A stretch of 19,013 nucleotides of DNA, taken from the NCBI GenBank assembly GCA_038531315.1, contig JBCBBT010000062.1, positions 1 through 19,013 on the forward strand. The letters run 5' to 3'. The DNA is from JAJFFW01 sp038531315. GTDB taxonomy: Bacteria; Pseudomonadota; Alphaproteobacteria; Caulobacterales; Parvularculaceae. The number at the start of each line of letters is the position of its first letter. The stretch's first letter is position 1. Both the position numbers and the translations under genes were made by a program. The notes under the pieces were generated by a model, which did not search any database, had not been told where the DNA came from, and was given only the letters and a program-made list of their open reading frames with translations. Shown one piece after another: positions 8,431 through 15,132 of the stretch.

Positions 8431-8637
8431 AACGCTGTTCCTTTCCGTAATGTCATCCGACCTGCACGCGGCGCCCGCAGCCGTCAAGCGCCTTCCACAT
8501 CAAGGCTTGCGGCATGGGACGCGCGCCGCCGGCGTTCGCGGCGGGCCGTTATCGCCCGCCCGGCGCGCGGATTTGTGATCGCGCGGCCGTATCGGCTCCC
8601 CGCTGGTGTGGTATGAAGGGCGCAAGAGGAATATCTG

Positions 8638-9129
8638 ATGCGCTCTCTCATAATCTTTCTGGCGCTTGGCGCAGCGGTGACGGCGGTCGCGAAATCCGGA
8701 TTTTTTGCGCGCCCCGACAGCGGCTTTGCCTCAACGACGTCATCGCTTGAAGAGCCGCAAATCCTCGCAGCGACCTTCACTTCCGCATGGTGCTCGGCCT
8801 GTAAGATCATTGAGCCGCGTCTTAAAATCGTCCGTTCACAGTTTTCCGGCGCGCCGGTGCGTTTTGTCGAGTTCGATTTCACGTTTGGCGAGGCCGCGGA
8901 CAACGCGCCGCGCGCGGCGGCGCTCGGAATGGGCGATATCTACGACCGCTTTAAAGCGGCGACCGGCTACACATTGATTATCGATGCGCAGACGGGCGCC
9001 CTCCTTGACCGGCTGACCACAAGCGACTCAGCTGATTCCATGCGCGCCCGGCTCACCCGCGCCATCGAAGACGCCTCGCGCGCCGATGCGCAAGACGCCG
9101 CCGCCGACCTTTCAGGAGAAACATCATGA
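8638..9129 (+). CDS. Membrane-anchored or exported thioredoxin-like protein
   Basis: This is a 163-residue protein. Residues 4-18 form a hydrophobic signal or anchor, putting the domain outside the cytoplasm. The thioredoxin motif WCSAC (Cys52, Cys55) is preceded by ILAATFTSAW and followed by KIIEPRLKIV, the typical strand-CxxC-helix layout, and RFVEFDFTF supplies the next strand. The position that normally holds the cis-proline reads GYTLIIDAQTG, with no Pro, so the redox or partner-binding behaviour may be unusual. A long Ala/Asp-rich tail follows from residue about 130. ATG 8638 has AGAGGA seven bases upstream. Its stop overlaps the start of the YHS gene (ATGA at 9126-9129), so the two are co-translated and probably act together. 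Confidence 0.78.
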   Translation: MRSLIIFLALGAAVTAVAKSGFFARPDSGFASTTSSLEEPQILAATFTSAWCSACKIIEPRLKIVRSQFSGAPVRFVEFDFTFGEAADNAPRAAALGMGDIYDRFKAATGYTLIIDAQTGALLDRLTTSDSADSMRARLTRAIEDASRADAQDAAADLSGETS

Positions 9130-9620
9130 TCATAACCCGCCGACGCGCCTCAAAAATTGTCATCGGTTCCGCCGCAGTGCTCGCGAGCGGCGCCGCCCTC
9201 GCGCGCGCACCGGAAATATATCTATCCGAGGGCGGAATTTTCGGCTCGCCATGGACCCACGCCGCCAACGGCTTTGATGTCGTCGCCTTTCACGGGCTTG
9301 CCGCAGACGATGATCCCGTGCCGGGCGACCCGGCTTTTTCCGCTGCGCACAAAGGCGCGAACTGGCTGTTTGCCAATCAGGAAAATCTTGACGCCTTTGT
9401 CGCCGCCCCTGAAAAATTCGCACCGCAATATGGCGGCTATTGCGCCTGGGCCGTTGCGCGCAACAAGCTCGCCAAAGGCGATCCCGCCGCGTGGCATGTT
9501 CATAACGACAAATTATATCTCAATGTAAACAAACGCATTCGTAGCCAGTTCCTCGCCAACATTGAGCGCGATATTTCGAATGCGGATAAAAACTGGCCTG
9601 CTGTTCTTGATACGAAGTAA
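9126..9620 (+). CDS. Tat-exported YHS-domain protein
   Basis: This is a 164-residue protein with a Tat-like N-terminus (RRRASKIVIGSAAVLASGAALA, written here as twin-Arg 5-6 followed by a hydrophobic core, cleavage near 27). The mature part has NGFDVVAFHG, then WLFANQENLDAFVAAPEKF, the strand-helix of YHS domains, then APQYGGYCAWAVARN, WHVHNDKLYLNVNK and a C-terminal NADKNWPAVL. This layout is typical of the secreted single-YHS proteins of alphaproteobacteria, thought to bind metal or a small ligand; the function is not established. AGGAG precedes ATG 9126. The four-base overlap with the thioredoxin-like gene implies a shared job in the envelope. A weak hairpin with six T's follows the stop. 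Confidence 0.82.
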   Translation: MIITRRRASKIVIGSAAVLASGAALARAPEIYLSEGGIFGSPWTHAANGFDVVAFHGLAADDDPVPGDPAFSAAHKGANWLFANQENLDAFVAAPEKFAPQYGGYCAWAVARNKLAKGDPAAWHVHNDKLYLNVNKRIRSQFLANIERDISNADKNWPAVLDTK

Positions 9621-9631
9621 GGCCGTTTTTT
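9595..9631 (+). terminator. Weak candidate terminator after the YHS gene
   Basis: GGCCT at 9595-9599 can pair with AGGCC at 9620-9624, followed by g and six T's (9626-9631). The stem is only five pairs with a long loop, although CTT/AAG inside may extend it. The T-run is the stronger part of the evidence. Confidence 0.3.
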
Positions 9632-9676
9632 GGAAACGCTTCAACATTAAAACCGTCACCGACCGCGCGATTTCGC

Positions 9677-9705
9677 TTGCGGTTAGTTATTTCTTGTTGC
9701 ACAAT
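9677..9705 (+). promoter_or_regulatory. Possible promoter of the 9713 TPP riboswitch
   Basis: TTGCGG (9677-9682) and CACAAT (9700-9705) are separated by 17 bases. Transcription would begin near 9712, just before the first paired base of the riboswitch. The match to TTGACA/TATAAT is only partial; the position is the main argument. Confidence 0.35.
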
Positions 9706-9712
9706 AAAGTTG

Positions 9713-9889
9713 TTCCGAGGGGTGTCCCGCCTGTCGCCAGTGGACGACGGCTCGTGCGACGCGCACCTTATACGGATGACTGTTTTGCAGTCTCCGCAGC
9801 AGGCAATGCGCGCCAGGGAGCGATGGCAATTGGGACTGAGAAAGACCCTTAACTCACCTGATCCGGGTCATGCCGGCGAAGGGACGGAA
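9713..9889 (+). ncRNA. TPP riboswitch (THI element), orphan
   Basis: This is the thiamine pyrophosphate-sensing aptamer. P1 is TTCCG (9713-9717) with CGGAA (9885-9889). The P2 strand GGGGTG is followed by TCCC, which opens an unusually long P3 arm (about 100 bases) closed by GGGA and then the conserved CTGAGA (9836-9841). ACCC returns to P2, and CACCTGATCCGG...CCGGCGAAGGGA is the canonical P4/P5 region that holds the pyrophosphate. All core elements are intact. The nearest downstream gene in the same direction starts over 500 bases away and is a lipoprotein with no link to thiamine, so the control target is missing or unrecognised. A second copy lies at 15133. Confidence 0.88.
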
Positions 9890-10412
9890 GATACGTGGCC
9901 GTTTTCCTCATCGCCAACTTTGCGATATTTGGCCATGAGTAAAGAGTGCGGTGAGGAGGACGGTGCGTTCTTGATTTCTCCATCTTGAGTAATGGATTTG
10001 TCAACATGGAGCGAGTGGGCGACGGGCTTAACGGTTCGTTCGTGTACAGTTTTTCAAAAATGAGCTGGTCAGTGTGTGGTCAAAATAATTCGGCTGCTCC
10101 TTATTTCTCTGATTGTAGTTGATCCGTTGCGGACTGTCTGATCGTTGGGCGGTGCGCTTTACTTTGACGCTTGCCGTCGAACCGCCGCCAATGCTCGGTC
10201 CGCTTCAGCATCGATAATCTCGATTTGTTCGCCGCCGCGGGCGTTGCGCGCGCGGGTTCATTCGCGCGCGGCCCTGGGCATCATCGATCTTTTTTTTGAA
10301 AGCCGCCGTTTGGCGCGGACGGGTCGCAGACGGGTCGCGGACTGGACGCGGATTTGGCGAGCGGCGCGGGCGCCATTGTTTTCGCCTGCAAGATCAAAGA
10401 TAGTCGACGGTG
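9890..10412. other. Gene-poor or degenerate stretch downstream of the orphan riboswitch
   Basis: No convincing gene is present. After the GAGGAGG at 9953-9959, the GTG at 9962 reads only three codons before a stop, and the ATG at 9992 gives 23 codons (MDLSTWSEWATGL...) before a stop. The first 250 bases are less GC-rich and show many stops in all frames. From about 10160 the composition returns to the GC-rich norm. A minus-strand frame ending near 10161 has a protein-like end (EQIEIIDAEADRALAAVRRQ) but is closed by a TGA at 10258. An eight-T run lies at 10290-10297. The stretch looks like remains of one or more lost genes. Confidence 0.45.
9905..9957 (+). promoter_or_regulatory. Candidate riboswitch expression-platform hairpin hiding an SD
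   Basis: TCCTCATCGC (9905-9914) pairs over ten positions (one G-T) with GCGGTGAGGA (9948-9957). The 3' arm contains part of a strong Shine-Dalgarno-like GAGGAGG (9953-9959). CTCAT (9908-9912) can instead pair with ATGAG (9935-9939), a possible alternative state. No T-run follows, so translational control fits better than termination. Confidence 0.4.
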
Positions 10413-11366
10413 ATGGGTCACTTTGATTGTTTATTTGGCGCCCGCCGCAAGCCGCGCGGCGCGCGCGCGGGCGCGGGTCTCCCGGTTGCGGCGTTGTTGC
10501 TGGCGGGCTGCGCCTCGTCGGGGAGCGGACTGGACGGATCGTTCGGCGGCGAAAAGCGCACTGTGCTGCCGCCGGCAAACCCGCTGCCGCCGGGCCGTTA
10601 TGAGGTCGTGGAAGCGCCCGCGTCGCCGGACGACGCCGAGGCGGCGCTGATCATCGACGCTGAAACCACGGCGAATGAGGCCGACGTTCTTTTATCGCAG
10701 GCGCGCGCCGATCTGAAAACAAGTGCAGACGCAAGCATCCAGCACGACGTACAACAGGGAACGCCGCCAAAACCAGAGCCAGAGCCCGCCGCGTCCGGCT
10801 GGCTGCGCGTTTACACGGCGCCGGCTGTTGATTTCAACGCGCGCGTCGGCGGGCCGATCGCCATGCCGAGCTATTATGAAAGCGTCCTCGAACAGGAAGT
10901 GCGCGCCGCGATCATGCAGACGCTGCAACAAAGGGCGGTCGACATTGTTGATGACCCGGAAGCAACGCCGCTGCGGCTCACCTACGCGGCCTCGGTCAAG
11001 GCGCCGGGCCCCGTGGGGCCGCGCCGTTCGCGCTTGCAGATCGAACCGGACGTTCGCCAGATTGACCGCATCGACCAGACGCGGATCGATCCGATTTCAA
11101 ATCCGGGATTTCGCCCAGCGCTTTCCTTCGGGCCGCGCCCCGACCGGTTACAGCCGAAAGGTCCGGTGGTCGCTGTTTCCATGGCGCTGATCGACGGCGA
11201 GGAGCGGATCTGGAGCGCTTTCGCCGAGGCTTCGCTGGGCGACAAGCCGCGCTCGGTCGTTGCGCGCGCAATCGTCGCCGAAACGCTCCGCCATTGGGGG
11301 CGCAGCGTCGAGACGGACGATGTCTCGTTTGTCCTCGTCAGACCGGCGCCCGCGACTACCGAATGA
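10413..11366 (+). CDS. Putative outer-membrane lipoprotein, unknown function
   Basis: This is a 317-residue protein. An Arg-rich start and hydrophobic stretch lead to a lipobox LLAGC (Cys33), so it should be lipidated and exported. Mature residues 34-130 are low-complexity (Pro/Glu/Ala with a PEPEP patch) and probably form a linker. Residues about 130-310 look folded: SGWLRVYTAP, SYYESVLEQEVRAAIMQTLQ, then VVAVSMALIDGEERIWSAFAEASLGDK and ARAIVAETLRHWG. The final strand-plus-helix pattern is like that of lipoproteins of the envelope, but I recognise no family. GTG 10410 and ATG 10413 are adjacent candidate starts with only a weak upstream site. The stop overlaps the start of the next gene (ATGA at 11363-11366), suggesting coupled translation with the phosphodiester glycosidase-like protein. 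Confidence 0.65.
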   Translation: MGHFDCLFGARRKPRGARAGAGLPVAALLLAGCASSGSGLDGSFGGEKRTVLPPANPLPPGRYEVVEAPASPDDAEAALIIDAETTANEADVLLSQARADLKTSADASIQHDVQQGTPPKPEPEPAASGWLRVYTAPAVDFNARVGGPIAMPSYYESVLEQEVRAAIMQTLQQRAVDIVDDPEATPLRLTYAASVKAPGPVGPRRSRLQIEPDVRQIDRIDQTRIDPISNPGFRPALSFGPRPDRLQPKGPVVAVSMALIDGEERIWSAFAEASLGDKPRSVVARAIVAETLRHWGRSVETDDVSFVLVRPAPATTE

Positions 11367-12286
11367 TGCGCCCCGCAACGCGGTCCACGATTAGATGCGC
11401 AAAGCGATCCATGGGGTCAAATCCGTCGCGCTCGTGGCGCACGGCGATGATCGCCGCCGCGGCGTTTATCGCCCCCATAGGCGCTGCACATGCTTTTCAG
11501 GCCGCAGCTGCTCCGGGCTCAAACGCGCTAAAGTCAGGCGCGTTAGACGCCGATACGCCAACTTGCGCGGTTAGGCGCGCCGACGCGAGGCGATACGTCG
11601 TCTGCATCGCCGATCCGCAGACAGATGATTTGCGCCTCTTTCATGCATCCCCGACAGGCGAGCCGCTGAAAACCTTCGATGCGGTGGACGCCATGTTGTC
11701 GGCAGACGGCGACATGCTCTCATTTGCGATGAACGCGGGCATGTATGATCGCGCGCGGCGCCCGATCGGGCTTTATGTTGAAAACGGCAAGACGCTCAAG
11801 CGGCTTAATCAGAATGCCGGGCCCGGGAACTTTCATATGATGCCGAACGGTGTCTTTGCGATCGTGATGGATAAGGATCCGTTAGGCGCACAAACGCGGC
11901 GCGCTCTCGTCGCGCCCAGCGCGGCCTTTGCGAAGGGATTGGCGGACGGTGTCCATGACGTCGTCTATGCGACGCAGTCCGGGCCGATGCTCGTGATCGA
12001 CGGCGCGTTTCATCCGCGGTTCCTGCCCCAATCGACGTCACGCAAAAGGCGCAATGGCGTCGGCGTCGGCGAGGACGGAAAAGCCGTCTTTGTCCTCTCC
12101 GACAACGCCGTCACATTTTATGAGTTCGCCGCTTTTTTCCGCGATCATCTGGGCGTCGCGAATGCGCTTTTTCTCGATGGTACGATCTCGCGCGTTCATG
12201 CGCCGGATCTCGCCCGCAGTGACGGCGGGCTGCCCATGGGGCCGATTGTCGGCGTCGTCGTCAAAGAAAAAACCGACCGCGAATAA
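11363..12286 (+). CDS. Exported DUF2233 phosphodiester glycosidase-like protein
   Basis: This is a 307-residue protein with a signal peptide whose hydrophobic core (MIAAAAFIAPIGAAHA) ends near residue 45, so it acts in the periplasm or outside. The mature domain carries the NAGPA/DUF2233 layout: LSFAMNAGMYD, RPIGLYVENG, NFHMMPNGVFAI, ATQSGPMLVIDG, RRNGVGV, then FVLSDNAVTFYEFA and ALFLDGTISRVHAP. Family members include the human phosphodiester alpha-N-acetylglucosaminidase and bacterial proteins acting on glycan phosphodiesters. The substrate here is unknown. Start 11363 is chosen because ATGA overlaps the upstream stop. ATG 11366, 11411 or 11447 are possible alternatives, since no ribosome site is clear. 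A terminator follows directly. Confidence 0.82.
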   Translation: MMRPATRSTIRCAKRSMGSNPSRSWRTAMIAAAAFIAPIGAAHAFQAAAAPGSNALKSGALDADTPTCAVRRADARRYVVCIADPQTDDLRLFHASPTGEPLKTFDAVDAMLSADGDMLSFAMNAGMYDRARRPIGLYVENGKTLKRLNQNAGPGNFHMMPNGVFAIVMDKDPLGAQTRRALVAPSAAFAKGLADGVHDVVYATQSGPMLVIDGAFHPRFLPQSTSRKRRNGVGVGEDGKAVFVLSDNAVTFYEFAAFFRDHLGVANALFLDGTISRVHAPDLARSDGGLPMGPIVGVVVKEKTDRE

Positions 12287-12313
12287 AAAAGCCCCCGACC
12301 ATGCGGGGGCTTT
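12285..12313. terminator. Bidirectional rho-independent terminator
   Basis: GCCCCCG (12291-12297) pairs perfectly with CGGGGGC (12304-12310) around a six-base loop. Six A's precede it and TTT follows. Read on the minus strand the A's become a six-T run, so it best serves the minus-strand lipoprotein ending at 12348, but it also sits immediately after the DUF2233 stop. Confidence 0.85.
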
Positions 12314-12347
12314 AAAGCGCCGTCAGGCGTCAAAAAGTGCGGCGCGT

Positions 12348-12956
12348 TCAGGACGAGACGTCTGCGGTCTCGTCTGTGGTTTCCGCTTCATCGGCGGCGC
12401 CCTCGTCGGACATCTCATCGGCGCCAGACTTGCCGTCAACGCGCTCGATCATCATCGTAATCAGTTGCGTGATGTTCTCGCGAATAGAGCCCTCATTGGC
12501 GAGGCGCAGCCGCTCAACGGCGATAAACGCGTCGCTGGTTTTCGCCGTGTAGGGTGTTGAGATAACCTCATCGATCACCACGTCGCCGGTCGCGACTTCG
12601 GTGAGCGTATATTTCACGTCAGCCGTCACGGTCATGTTGAAGCCGGCCAGCGGTTGCTTCAGTTTCACTAATTCAGCGTCAAGACGATAATCGCCGTCCT
12701 CCATGGATAGCATCGTATGCGCGGTGAAAGCCTGACGCAGCGTCTCGGCGAAGTCTTCGCTGGAGACCTGTGAGGTCCAGAGCGGATTAGTCTTCTTGCC
12801 GCCGCCGATATCGCCGACCGTAACGCTTTCGCGCAATGGCGAGGCTTCGGCGATGATGGTTTTTTCACTGACCGTCGGTGCCATGGCCCCGGGTTTTGAT
12901 GCTGTTGCGCAGGCGCTAAGCGCCGCCGCGCATAGCAGAATAGATAAGGCTCGCAT
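12348..12956 (-). CDS. Putative lipoprotein, 202 aa
   Basis: Start ATG 12956 (MRALSILLCAAALSAC) is directly preceded by GAGAGGGGA and begins a lipoprotein signal with lipobox LSAC (Cys16). The longer frame to 13232 is rejected because it would bury the signal. The mature protein has NPLWTSQVSSEDFAETLRQAF, then DYRLDAELVKL, VTADVKYTLTEVATGDVVIDEV, and ANEGSIRENITQLITMMIERV. This alternating strand-helix arrangement resembles conserved envelope lipoproteins of alphaproteobacteria whose function is unknown. The last 25 residues are acidic (Glu/Asp/Thr) and probably disordered. It is convergent with the DUF2233 gene across the bidirectional terminator and divergent from the small lipoprotein at 13122. 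Confidence 0.7.
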   Translation of the reverse strand: MRALSILLCAAALSACATASKPGAMAPTVSEKTIIAEASPLRESVTVGDIGGGKKTNPLWTSQVSSEDFAETLRQAFTAHTMLSMEDGDYRLDAELVKLKQPLAGFNMTVTADVKYTLTEVATGDVVIDEVISTPYTAKTSDAFIAVERLRLANEGSIRENITQLITMMIERVDGKSGADEMSDEGAADEAETTDETADVSS

Positions 12957-13121
12957 GAGATCCCCTCTCGTGTTTCGGTTACAAAGCCCCCAACGCGGGC
13001 GCAACCCGAAGACCGCGCCGGCGGCGTGGACGCTATGGCATATTGCCATGTGAAAGCAAGCGTTTACGGTGATGTGGCCGCGGACGGGCCGCGGCGGATT
13101 GTTCGGGCTGAGGGGCTCCCT

Positions 13122-13508
13122 ATGAGATGGATCATGATGGCGGCGATGCTGTCGCTCGCCGCGTGCGGCGGACGCGTGGCGCGACCGGTTCAGGTTGAAA
13201 AGTCGTTTGATGAGTTGCTGAGCTGCGCCCATCTGACGGGCGAGTATGACGTCAACATCAAGCGGCTAGCGGAGCTGACCGGCGAAAAGGACGACCGCCT
13301 CAGAAACAATGTGGGCCTGTTGATTTCAAGCCCGCTGTTTCTCGATTTTTCCGGAACCCTGAAAGCGGAGGCGCAGGCGATCCTTGCACGGAACGAACGC
13401 CTGCGCGCCTTGATGGCCGACAAAGGCTGCAGCGCCGCTGACAGCCCGGATCATACGACTGGCGACAAACCTGCGAACAGCGCGCCTGACAGCAATCAAG
13501 AAGACTGA
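13122..13508 (+). CDS. Small lipoprotein, 128 aa
   Basis: ATG 13122 with GAGGGG seven to eight bases upstream starts a short lipoprotein signal (MRWIMMAAMLSLAAC, lipobox LAAC, Cys15). The longer frame from 13026 lacks a ribosome site. The mature part has FDELLSCAHLTGEYDVNIKRLAEL followed by a predicted helix with many charges, a hydrophobic patch (NNVGLLISSPLFLDF) and a helix (TLKAEAQAILARNERLRALM) ending in Cys. Two mature cysteines besides the lipid Cys could form a disulfide. The C-terminal 30 residues are polar. Family not recognised. It is convergent with the glutathione transferase gene, six bases between the stops. Confidence 0.65.
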   Translation: MRWIMMAAMLSLAACGGRVARPVQVEKSFDELLSCAHLTGEYDVNIKRLAELTGEKDDRLRNNVGLLISSPLFLDFSGTLKAEAQAILARNERLRALMADKGCSAADSPDHTTGDKPANSAPDSNQED

Positions 13509-13527
13509 CGGGCCTCAGGCGTCTTCT
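13499..13527. terminator. Hairpin spanning two convergent stops
   Basis: AGAAGAC (13499-13505) pairs with GTCTTCT (13521-13527), and inside it GCC-tca-GGC (13512-13520) can form a second stem. It covers both stop codons of the convergent genes. There is no T-run, so a terminator role is only suggested by position. Confidence 0.3.
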
Positions 13528-14387
13528 GTCGCGATCTTGTCCTGGGTGCGGGTTTCAAAATCGCTGGCGGCGTGGCGCTCGTGGAGTTGTTCTTCCGGCT
13601 CGCCCCAGGCGCGGTTGACCATGCGCCCGCGTTCCACCGCCGGTCGCGCGGCGATCTCGGCGGTCCAACGCTGGACGTTTTGATAATCCTTCACCTGAAG
13701 AAATTCTTCCGCCCCATAAAGTTTGCCCTGCGCCAGGACGCCATACCATGGCCAGATCGCCATATCCGCGATCGTATAATCGTCGCCGGCAATGAACTGA
13801 TGCTTCGCAAGCTGACGATCGAGAACATCGAGCTGGCGTTTGACCTCCATGGCGTAGCGATTGATCGGGTATTCATATTTTTCCGGCGCATAGGCGTAAA
13901 AATGACCGAAGCCGCCGCCGAGGAAGGGCGCTGAGCCCATTTGCCAGAATAGCCAGTTGAGCGCCTCGGTGCGCGCGGCGCCGCCGGTCGGCAGGAAGGC
14001 GGCGAATTTTTCCGCGAGATGCATCAAGATCGCAGCCGATTCAAAAACCCGCACCGGCGCATCGCCCGAGCGGTCGAGCAGGGCGGGGATTTTTGAGTTT
14101 GGATTGATATCGACAAAGCCTGAGCCGAACTGGGCCCCGTCCTGAATATTGATGAGCCAGGCGTCATACTCCGCCGCGCTGTGGCCGGCCTCGAGCAACT
14201 CCTCAAACATCAACGTAACCTTGACGCCATTCGGGGTCGCCAGCGAGTAGAGTTGAAATTCATGGTCGCCGACCGGCAAGTCCTTTTCATGGGTGGCGCC
14301 GGCGATCGGGCGGTTGATGCTGGCGAATTTGCCGCCGCTTTCTGCGTCCCATGTCCAGACTTTCGGCGGTTCATACGGTGCGGTCAT
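13515..14387 (-). CDS. yghU: Glutathione transferase, YghU family
   Basis: This is a cytoplasmic glutathione-dependent disulfide-bond reductase-type GST. The 290-residue length suits the family. An N-terminal extension (about 1-40, WTWDAESGGKFASINRP) typical of YghU precedes the thioredoxin-fold domain. TPNGVKV at 51-57 is where these enzymes bind glutathione, and NPNSKIPAL and VFESAAIL complete the glutathione site. The all-helical C-terminal domain contains LFWQMGSAPFLGGGFGHF, FIAGDDYTIADMAIWPWYG and ERGRMVNRAWG. ATG 14387 has AAAGGACC upstream. The in-frame extension to 14639 runs through a repeat array and is rejected. Family role: reduction of disulfides or organic hydroperoxides. Confidence 0.92.
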   Translation of the reverse strand: MTAPYEPPKVWTWDAESGGKFASINRPIAGATHEKDLPVGDHEFQLYSLATPNGVKVTLMFEELLEAGHSAAEYDAWLINIQDGAQFGSGFVDINPNSKIPALLDRSGDAPVRVFESAAILMHLAEKFAAFLPTGGAARTEALNWLFWQMGSAPFLGGGFGHFYAYAPEKYEYPINRYAMEVKRQLDVLDRQLAKHQFIAGDDYTIADMAIWPWYGVLAQGKLYGAEEFLQVKDYQNVQRWTAEIAARPAVERGRMVNRAWGEPEEQLHERHAASDFETRTQDKIATEDA

Positions 14388-14475
14388 CGGGTGGGGTCCT
14401 TTCAAGACGGGCTCTCTGGGGAGCATGCTCAGCGCATATGGAACGGGCGGTCCCGCCAGACAAGCACACAATTGC

Positions 14476-14566
14476 GCGATAAGCGCCTGCGATGTCGTGC
14501 GATAAGCGCCTCCTATGTGCGCGATTAGCGCCTGCGATGTTGTGCGATGAGCCTCGCATAGTTGCG
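14476..14566. repeat. Four degenerate 22-23 bp tandem repeats upstream of yghU
   Basis: Units starting GCGAT(A/T)AGCGCCT at 14476, 14499 and 14521, and a poorer copy at 14544, are spaced 23, 22 and 23 bases apart. Because the period is not a multiple of three, it is unlikely to be a protein repeat. It lies 89 bases upstream of the yghU start, in the 309-base gap between yghU and the small gene at 14697. Nothing else recognisable lies in that gap. Confidence 0.7.
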
Positions 14567-14696
14567 CGCTGCGTCTGCATCGGTCGGCATCGATCAGAAT
14601 CGGCGAGGCGCTCTTAAGGCGCGGCGGGATGAGCCCCATTGCAGCCGCAACGCAAATCGCTGTGCTAATCTCCGGTTTCTGGAGAGGAGCGACGCC

Positions 14697-14792
14697 ATGT
14701 TCAAACTCGAGTCAAATTTCGCCAAAGCCTTTGCGACCTTCACGGCCATTGGTCTTATCGCGTTGTTCACAATGATGGTGATCGGCTTTTAG
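14697..14792 (+). CDS. 31-aa single-pass membrane microprotein
   Basis: ATG 14697 follows a very strong ribosome site (GGAGAGGAG, spacing six to seven) and encodes MFKLESNFAKAFATFTAIGL followed by IALFTMMVIGF and stop. Residues 10-31 are a single hydrophobic segment; the N-terminus is polar with two Lys. The product is too short for any family assignment. The ribosome site, the coherent hydrophobic composition and the tight packing against the convergent small gene (nine bases between the stops) support expression. The longer in-frame read-through from 14562 crosses the repeat array and is not credible. Confidence 0.6.
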   Translation: MFKLESNFAKAFATFTAIGLIALFTMMVIGF

Positions 14793-14801
14793 CGCCGGCG
14801 C

Positions 14802-14999
14802 CTATAACGCGACTTCTGTGGCGGTCGGCGGCGGCGCGACCCGCTCGGCGATATCCGCGCCCATAAAATACGGCCAGACGATGAGCGCGAGCAGCCCGCG
14901 CCAGAACGTCAGTTCCAGAAAGCCGATCGAAAACAGCCAGCCGATAAACCAAAAAACGCCGAGGCCGCCATGGTGTTCGATCTTGATCTTGCGGTCCAT
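14802..14999 (-). CDS. 65-aa small membrane protein
   Basis: ATG 14999 has AAAGGAG six to seven bases upstream, a textbook site. After a charged start (MDRKIKIEHHGG) come two closely spaced hydrophobic segments (about residues 13-31 and 33-50), with Trp/Phe-rich text FWFIGWLFSIGFLELTFWRG and LLALIVWPYFMGADI, then a short Pro/Ala tail. It looks like a two-pass inner-membrane protein of the kind often found as unnamed conserved genes in proteobacteria. No function is known to me. It is convergent with the 31-aa gene and divergent from the thiamine-controlled operon. Confidence 0.65.
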   Translation of the reverse strand: MDRKIKIEHHGGLGVFWFIGWLFSIGFLELTFWRGLLALIVWPYFMGADIAERVAPPPTATEVAL

Positions 15000-15096
15000 G
15001 TTTCAGCTCCTTTGCTGCGATTGCGCCCTAGATGATTGAGCCTGATATGGCGGCGCGTATGCGCCGCGGCAATGCGCGAGCGATCTTGCGCGCGGC

Positions 15097-15125
15097 TTGA
15101 AGGGCGCCGGCTGCTTTGCTACATC
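15097..15125 (+). promoter_or_regulatory. Possible promoter of the thiC operon
   Basis: TTGAAG (15097-15102) and TACATC (15120-15125) are 17 bases apart, placing the expected start near 15132, directly before the riboswitch P1. The -10 match is partial. The same geometry is found at the other riboswitch. Confidence 0.35.
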
Positions 15126-15132
15126 ACATGCA

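Noticed and set aside
9677..9988. Open frame of 103 codons over the riboswitch
   Set aside because: It runs through the TPP aptamer core, has no ribosome site, and its text (DPGHAGEGTED) is just the conserved riboswitch sequence translated.
9992..10063. 23-codon peptide MDLSTWSEWATGL... as a real transporter start
   Set aside because: Only a weak likeness to PnuC/PnuT starts; no frame continues the similarity, so it is reported only as a possible remnant.
10145..10426. 93-codon plus-strand frame before the lipoprotein
   Set aside because: Arg/Ala-rich shadow-like composition, no ribosome site, no recognisable pattern.
14476..14566. CRISPR-like array
   Set aside because: The units follow one another with no unique spacers and are degenerate; there are no cas genes.
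14388..14639. 84-residue N-terminal extension of the glutathione transferase
   Set aside because: It crosses a non-triplet repeat array, and YghU proteins begin at the chosen ATG with a good ribosome site.
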